Program-made: the position numbers and the translations under genes
Notes under the pieces: model-generated
The model's input: only the letters and a program-made list of their open reading frames with translations
The model's database searches: none
Told to the model about the DNA's origin: nothing
In this document: positions 51,528 to 56,085 of the stretch, piece after piece
How the letters are laid out: every line of letters starts with the position of its first letter
Numbering within the stretch: position 1 is the first letter of the stretch
NCBI GenBank assembly: GCA_014896235.1
Contig: JADBKU010000037.1
Span: 1-56,085, forward strand
Reading direction: 5' to 3'
Length of the DNA stretch: 56,085 nucleotides
Source: a bacterium
Lineage (GTDB): Bacteria > Desulfobacterota > Binatia > Binatales > Binataceae

Positions 51528-53423
51528 TTAAAAGTACTGCCCGATGCTGAAATACACTTGCCAAAAGGAGTCGCCGCGCGGCTTCTGCGTCGGAAAGCCG
51601 AGATCGACCGTCGCCGGCCCCACTGGCGTGACCAAGCTCACGCCGGGCCCGTAACCGCACTGCGGAGCATCGACGCGCAGATCGTACGGCTGCGTCGAAA
51701 CCTGGCCGCAATCGAGAAAAATCGAGCCGATAAACTTCTCCGTCACCTGATGGCGCAGCTCCACCGAGGTTTCATACAGGCTGAGGCCGCCCAACGGATC
51801 GTTGGCCGCGCTGAGCGGGCCGATGCGCCGCAGGCCGTAGCCGCGCACGCTGCCTTCGCCGCCGGAATAAAAACGCTCAGAAAGCGGAATGTCGCCGATC
51901 GCGCCGAGCGTGTTCTCGAAACCCAGCTTCAGGCGCGTCGCGAGCACCGTGTTCCAGCCGATACGGTGGTAGCGGCGGAGTTCCGCGGAAGCGCGCCAGT
52001 ACTGATAGTTCGATCCGAATTGATGGAGCGCGACGTTGCCGAGCAGAGTGAAGATCATGCCGTGCTGCGGGTTGAGCGGGTCTTCCGTGTCGTTGTAAAC
52101 CAGCCCGGCGTTGGGACCGGACAGGATTCCCTGGCCGCGATAACCGCCGATCGCGGCGATCGTCGAGGGCGCGACCGAATTGAATTTCATGTACTCGAGA
52201 CGCCATCCGGCGAACGCCGTCAACGACGGCGACGGACTCCACGTCAGGCGCGGGACGAAGCGCGTGGCGTACAAAGTGTAGGTCTGGTAGACCTCCTGGT
52301 CCTGGCGCGCCTCGAGCACGAGGTTGGTGTTGCGGGTCGGAAACCACGGCTGCGTGACGCGCGCGTCCAGCGTGCTGACGACGCTCGAATAAAGCGCGGC
52401 GAAATAGGCGCGGCGCGCGCCGCCGAAGAAATTGTAGTCCTGCCAATCGACGCCGGCGTTGAACAGCGTTTCGGTATTGTAGCCGATCGCGCCGCTGATC
52501 ATGCGGGTGCGCTGATCGGTGACTTTTATCTCGATCGGCACGACGCCGGGATTCGCCGGATCGCGTTCTGGCTCGAAAGCGATCGATCCGAATAGATTGA
52601 GCGCCACGATACGCGCGCGCGAGGCCGCGATTTTGCGGCTGTCGAAGGTTTCGCCGCGCCGGTAATCAAGCTCGCGCAGGATAATCGCGGGCGCGACGGC
52701 GTTCGTCCCGCTCACGGTGGTCCGGCCAAAGACCGCCTTGACGCCAGGATTTATCTCGTACCGGACGCGTGCTTCGCCGTCGGCGACGAAAACCTGCGCA
52801 TGGCGGCGCACGCGGACCCATGGATAGCCGCGACTCAGGTACAATTGCGTCAACTGGCGCGCCGCCGCCTGGTACTTCGCCTGGTCGAAAATCTCTCCGC
52901 GCCGCAAATCCAGCCTGAATTTCGCATCGAGCCGCGCCGGAACAGGCGCGCCAGCGGGCGTCACGGCCACGTCGATATCAGCGACCTTGACCGCCCGCCC
53001 CTCGCGAATCTCGATCTTCGGCGTTACGTCGCGGCCGTTGACGCGCAAATCGTAGCGGACTCTCACCTCATAGTAGCCGCGCGAATGGTAAAGCCGGCGA
53101 ATCCGATCAAGATCGCCCCTGAAGGTCTCGGGATCGAATTCGGTGCGGCGCTTCCAGATTTGGTACGCCGGGCGAGGCCGGGTTTGCATAACCGCGAGCA
53201 CGTCGTCCGCGCTCACGGCGCGCGCGCCGTCAACCACTACCGATTCGACTTTGTAATCGCGCGACGAAGAAAGATCGGCGAGCGTCGCGGCTCCCGCACA
53301 CGGCGCCCGGAAAATATGGGAAAGCAGGCAACCGACGAATGCCAGCGAAAAGAGCGCGGCGCGCCGGCGCGTAAAACGGCGCCGCGGCGGCGGCGTCGCA
53401 CGTATGCCGCTTGCGATGAACAT
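51528..53423 (-). CDS. tamA: TamA/Omp85-like outer-membrane assembly protein
   Basis: A 631-residue protein with a basic, hydrophobic N-terminus (signal), three POTRA domains at about 55-320 (VESVVVDGARAVSADDVLAVM, then PARLDAKFRLDLRRGEIFDQ and FGRTTVSGTNAVAPAIILREL) and a 16-stranded barrel (about 330-631) with VRGYGLRRIGP, the lid motif of Omp85 proteins, and a terminal Phe. It places beta-barrel proteins in the outer membrane together with TamB. Length and partner fit TamA rather than BamA. The N-terminal ATG at 53423 gives a rather long signal region. Confidence 0.92.
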   Translation of the reverse strand: MFIASGIRATPPPRRRFTRRRAALFSLAFVGCLLSHIFRAPCAGAATLADLSSSRDYKVESVVVDGARAVSADDVLAVMQTRPRPAYQIWKRRTEFDPETFRGDLDRIRRLYHSRGYYEVRVRYDLRVNGRDVTPKIEIREGRAVKVADIDVAVTPAGAPVPARLDAKFRLDLRRGEIFDQAKYQAAARQLTQLYLSRGYPWVRVRRHAQVFVADGEARVRYEINPGVKAVFGRTTVSGTNAVAPAIILRELDYRRGETFDSRKIAASRARIVALNLFGSIAFEPERDPANPGVVPIEIKVTDQRTRMISGAIGYNTETLFNAGVDWQDYNFFGGARRAYFAALYSSVVSTLDARVTQPWFPTRNTNLVLEARQDQEVYQTYTLYATRFVPRLTWSPSPSLTAFAGWRLEYMKFNSVAPSTIAAIGGYRGQGILSGPNAGLVYNDTEDPLNPQHGMIFTLLGNVALHQFGSNYQYWRASAELRRYHRIGWNTVLATRLKLGFENTLGAIGDIPLSERFYSGGEGSVRGYGLRRIGPLSAANDPLGGLSLYETSVELRHQVTEKFIGSIFLDCGQVSTQPYDLRVDAPQCGYGPGVSLVTPVGPATVDLGFPTQKPRGDSFWQVYFSIGQYF

Positions 53424-53503
53424 CAGCGATCGAACCGAACGGGTCCGACGATTTTAGCCCGATGCCCGCCGCCATTCGAACGCTAAATTGATTTTTGCGC
53501 TAT

Positions 53504-54526
53504 TCAGCCGACACGCCGCCCGCAGGCCCGCGCCGGGTCAATGCGTCGCGGGTTGGAAGGCCGCATCTGGGCGCGTCGTGGCCGGAGCCGCACGCGCGCG
53601 AGCGCTTGCGCCGCGGCCTCCGCGACTCCAAGCGACGCGGTTCGGGCGATCGCGAAGATCAGTCGCCGCCATCCCGAATCGCTGCCCCGGTCCGCACCGC
53701 GCGAAACGACTGGCGCCGTGGCGCGATCCGCCGCGAGATTCGACGCCGGACCGCTTGACGACGGCGCGCCGCCGACAGGCGGCGCAAGGCGTCGCGTAAT
53801 CGCCGCGAAATCGGATGGCGCCGCGTGCGGCATAATCACGCCGGCCGCGCCGAGCGCGACCGCGCGCGCGGCCAGGTCCGCCATTGACGGGTCTGCGGAC
53901 GCAAGCTCAACGATAATCGGACGAGCGCCCGCGGCCGCTTCCAGCCGGGAAAGTTCGCCGTGAATTTCGGGGATGGTTCGCGATGCAAGCGGCGCGACGA
54001 GAAAATCGGCGGCGAACGGAACCGCAGCGGCGCTGTTCGCGATTCGCGCCGCAATCAGCCGATCATGATCCGCCGCGCGCAATCTTGCGATTACCGCGTC
54101 CAGCAGCCGCCCCGAAGCATCATCCGACGCGGCGCGGCTGTCAGCCGCGGGCGCCAAGCTCACCAGATAGCCCGCCAGCGATCGCATTCCGCGCATCTGG
54201 CGCACGATATGCGCGATCGCCTGCGCCTCGCGCGAACCGGCCGATTCACCGCCGCCGGCCACGGCGATTTCGACGAAAGCATACAGTCCCGCGCAGCCCG
54301 CGATTCCGATCGCCGAATCCGGCGCGTGACTGTCGAAGACCGTCGCATTGACGCCCGCGTTCCGCAACTCGCGCATCTGTCGGCTCAGCGCCAGTTTGGC
54401 GTTAAAATCGAACGGTTCAGGCAGGCTTGGAATCCGCGCGGCGGAAATGATCACCCGGCCGTCTGCATAGCGCAGAAATTTTCCCTCGACGCTCAATCTC
54501 GCATCGAGGTTCTTTCCGGAACCCAT
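53504..54526 (-). CDS. Degenerate glycoside-hydrolase-like protein
   Basis: About 340 residues, no signal peptide. The N-terminal EGKFLRYADGRVIISA and AGVNATVFDSHAPDSAIGIAG, then AGYLVSLAP and later ARPIIVELASADPS with GAAGVIMP, follow the order of a TIM-barrel glycosidase/GH2-like domain found in fused glycosyltransferases. The catalytic acid region (usually GNEIP) is lost here; the Glu of VELA, which in relatives is the nucleophile, remains. An Ala/Pro/Arg-rich C-terminus follows. It would be a pseudo-enzyme or a diverged one. ATG 54526 is chosen; a TTG at 54556 would add 10 residues. It is on the same strand as tamAB. Confidence 0.6.
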   Translation of the reverse strand: MGSGKNLDARLSVEGKFLRYADGRVIISAARIPSLPEPFDFNAKLALSRQMRELRNAGVNATVFDSHAPDSAIGIAGCAGLYAFVEIAVAGGGESAGSREAQAIAHIVRQMRGMRSLAGYLVSLAPAADSRAASDDASGRLLDAVIARLRAADHDRLIAARIANSAAAVPFAADFLVAPLASRTIPEIHGELSRLEAAAGARPIIVELASADPSMADLAARAVALGAAGVIMPHAAPSDFAAITRRLAPPVGGAPSSSGPASNLAADRATAPVVSRGADRGSDSGWRRLIFAIARTASLGVAEAAAQALARVRLRPRRAQMRPSNPRRIDPARACGRRVG

Positions 54527-54713
54527 GCGATCCAGCTTGAGCCAGAGCCGTGCCAACCGTAAACGGCCGAATTTAGCCGATTATAGCTGATCTCGGGCTG
54601 ATCGATGTGCGCAAATGGGATGGCCGCGTTCACTATATGAGCAAAAATCTTCGCACTGAACGCCACTTGCGGCCAAGTAAAAATTTTTGCAAAATGCAAA
54701 TAACGGCTGGCCA

Positions 54714-54742
54714 TGAACAGCCTGTCGGCTGCCTGATAAAAT
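54714..54742 (+). promoter_or_regulatory. Possible sigma-70-type promoter for the histidine kinase
   Basis: TGAACA (54714-54719, four of six bases of the -35 consensus) and TAAAAT (54737-54742, five of six of the -10) are 17 bases apart, 34 bases before the kinase ATG. The rest of the 220-base divergent region shows nothing else clear. Confidence 0.4.
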
Positions 54743-54776
54743 AAGCGCCCGTCCGCCAGCCACGACCGAATCGCTA

Positions 54777-56085
54777 ATGGAAAATATCGAAACATCGAAT
54801 CCGCCGCGGCGCCGGTTGATTCCGGCGAAAAGCCGGGCGCGGCGCCGGTCCGCCACGCCGCCACGTGAGGCAACGGACCAGCCGATTATCGCCACGCCGG
54901 AAGAAGTTGCATCAATCCGCGCGATGCTCGATTCGATCGAAATGATGGTGACGCGGCTTTTCGGCTCCGCTTACGGGCGCGGCGCCGAGGCCTTGGAAAT
55001 CCGGCGCAAGGCGGCCGACATCGTCGAGCGGAATTTCGACGCAATCGTCGAAGAGTGGGCGCATGCGGTCGAACAGGTGTTCGACGAACTGCATGCGCTG
55101 CATCGGCCCACCCTGGCGAACGCGCTGGTGCGCTTCCTTGCGCATCTGCGCGATCCCGACGACCTGCGCACCTATATCCATCTGCGCCGCCATTGCCAGG
55201 AGGGGATGCTGGCGCGGGCCAAACCGTCGGAGTTCAACGTCTTCCATATTGCGCTCAAGCAGGTAATTTTGCTGCACGTTAGACGCGAGGCGCGCGGACG
55301 GCGCGGCGAGCAGATCCGCGACGCGGTGGTCGCCGCGATCGACGAACGGCGCCTGATGGTGGCGCAGTTCTACATCGAGTCGCGCGAAAACGCCCTGCGC
55401 GCCTCCGAAGAAAAATATCGCAACTCGATCGACCACGCGCCCGACCCGATGTACGAAATCGATCCGGGCACGCTCGAAGTGCTGAGCGCGAATTCCGCCG
55501 CGCTCGAACTTCATCGGATTCTGCCTTACGAACGCGACACGCCGCTGATCGGCACGCGCCTTACCGATCTGACGCCGCCCGAGATGCAGCCGCTTATCTA
55601 CAAGCATATCGCGCAAGTGCGCAAAAACGGCTCCGACCAGACGCTCGATATACCCCTGCGCGGCCGCTACTTCGATATCAATTCGGCGCTGATCACCGCC
55701 GGCAGCGGCAAGTTCATGCAGATGATCCTGCATGACGTGTCGCAGCGGCACGAGATGCTCGATACGCTGCTCAAGGCCGAACGGCTCGCGGCGGCCGGCA
55801 CCTTCGCGAGCGGCGTCGCCCACGAAGTCAACAATCCGCTCGCGTCGATTTCTTCGCTGGTGCAGTCGCTGGTGCCCGACGAGACCAATCTCGAACGGCG
55901 CCGCACGATGCATACGATACTCGAACAAATCACGCGGATTTCGCGCACGCTCAAGGAACTGCTCAATTTTGCGCGACCCGCGCCGGGCGGAAGCATCGGG
56001 GCCGGCCTTTGCCGGAGCCGGAACCGGATCAGCGGAAACGGGCGCCGGTGCCGGAGCCGGATGCGGTTGGGCGGCACCCGGTGTC
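54777..56085 (+). CDS. Sensor histidine kinase (partial), RsbRD-like plus PAS plus HisKA
   Basis: About 436 residues before the window edge. A basic N-terminus is followed by an all-helical RsbRD-like sensor region (about 68-205, IVERNFDAIVEEWAHAVEQV, then YIHLRRHCQEGM), a PAS domain (about 215-325, KYRNSIDHAPDPMYEIDPG) and a HisKA dimer domain with the phosphorylated His in GVAHEVNNPLASIS. After LLNFARPAP near 55985 the frame becomes Arg-rich and loses kinase likeness. The ATPase domain should follow, but is not readable here, so a frameshift or a join is suspected. A cognate response regulator is not in the window. Confidence 0.82.
   Translation, partial: MENIETSNPPRRRLIPAKSRARRRSATPPREATDQPIIATPEEVASIRAMLDSIEMMVTRLFGSAYGRGAEALEIRRKAADIVERNFDAIVEEWAHAVEQVFDELHALHRPTLANALVRFLAHLRDPDDLRTYIHLRRHCQEGMLARAKPSEFNVFHIALKQVILLHVRREARGRRGEQIRDAVVAAIDERRLMVAQFYIESRENALRASEEKYRNSIDHAPDPMYEIDPGTLEVLSANSAALELHRILPYERDTPLIGTRLTDLTPPEMQPLIYKHIAQVRKNGSDQTLDIPLRGRYFDINSALITAGSGKFMQMILHDVSQRHEMLDTLLKAERLAAAGTFASGVAHEVNNPLASISSLVQSLVPDETNLERRRTMHTILEQITRISRTLKELLNFARPAPGGSIGAGLCRSRNRISGNGRRCRSRMRLGGTRC

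Overview
The window is about 56 kb of GC-rich, densely coding bacterial chromosome. Both ends cut through genes (glgB at the left, a sensor kinase at the right), so it is probably an internal piece or a draft contig. TamA/TamB-type outer-membrane assembly proteins, Lgt, a TlpA-type thioredoxin and a thrS-infC-rpmI-rplT-pheST-ihfA-merR operon point to a Gram-negative bacterium. The gene mix (GlgE-type glycogen synthesis, an archaeal-type FBP aldolase/phosphatase, DUF1122) suggests a Deltaproteobacteria/Desulfobacterota- or Binatota-like lineage; that placement is inference. No rRNA, CRISPR array, insertion sequence or prophage was seen.

Layout. 1-8.8 kb, minus strand: glgX, glgE, a treS-maltokinase fusion and glgB, which together turn trehalose into alpha-glucan through maltose-1-phosphate. 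9-10.4 kb: an acetyl-CoA hydrolase/transferase-family enzyme, divergent from glgX. 10.4-13.6 kb: envelope genes (DUF4236 protein, lipoprotein, DUF2231 membrane protein, small Cys/His-rich exported protein, LysM protein). 13.7-19.1 kb, minus: a housekeeping run lgt-tlpA-ctpA-xseA-xseB-tlyA. 19.2-22 kb: dtd, a DUF1285-like gene and trmL, convergent with nhaA. 22-25.7 kb: a broken superinfection-immunity-like gene, a membrane protein with two copies of an HPP-like unit, a TPR protein and an outer-membrane-barrel-like protein. 25.8-27.4 kb: an FBP aldolase/phosphatase split by a 48-bp AT-rich segment, with a strong terminator behind it. 27.5-33.1 kb: DUF1122, then a CCA nucleotidyltransferase and a BMP-type ABC transporter. 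33.2-37.6 kb: cytochrome c, SDR oxidoreductase, frameshifted AI-2E-type permease, methyltransferase and VOC protein. 37.7-38.5 kb: two lower-GC hypothetical genes and tRNA-Val(GAC). 38.6-46.3 kb: the translation operon. 46.3-54.5 kb: YihY/BrkB-like protein, TamB, TamA and a degenerate glycosidase-like protein. 54.8 kb to the end: a sensor histidine kinase.

Several genes are broken in ways the sequence shows directly. Three (ctpA, the immunity-like gene, the AI-2E permease) need one single-base change to restore a family-like protein; the latter two are extra bases in G/C runs, which could be real mutations or assembly errors. The FBP aldolase/phosphatase is different: in-frame stops lie in an AT-rich patch exactly where a substrate-binding loop belongs. 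ThrS carries an in-frame 72-bp insertion flanked by 24-bp direct repeats. infC appears to start at an ATC codon behind a perfect Shine-Dalgarno sequence.
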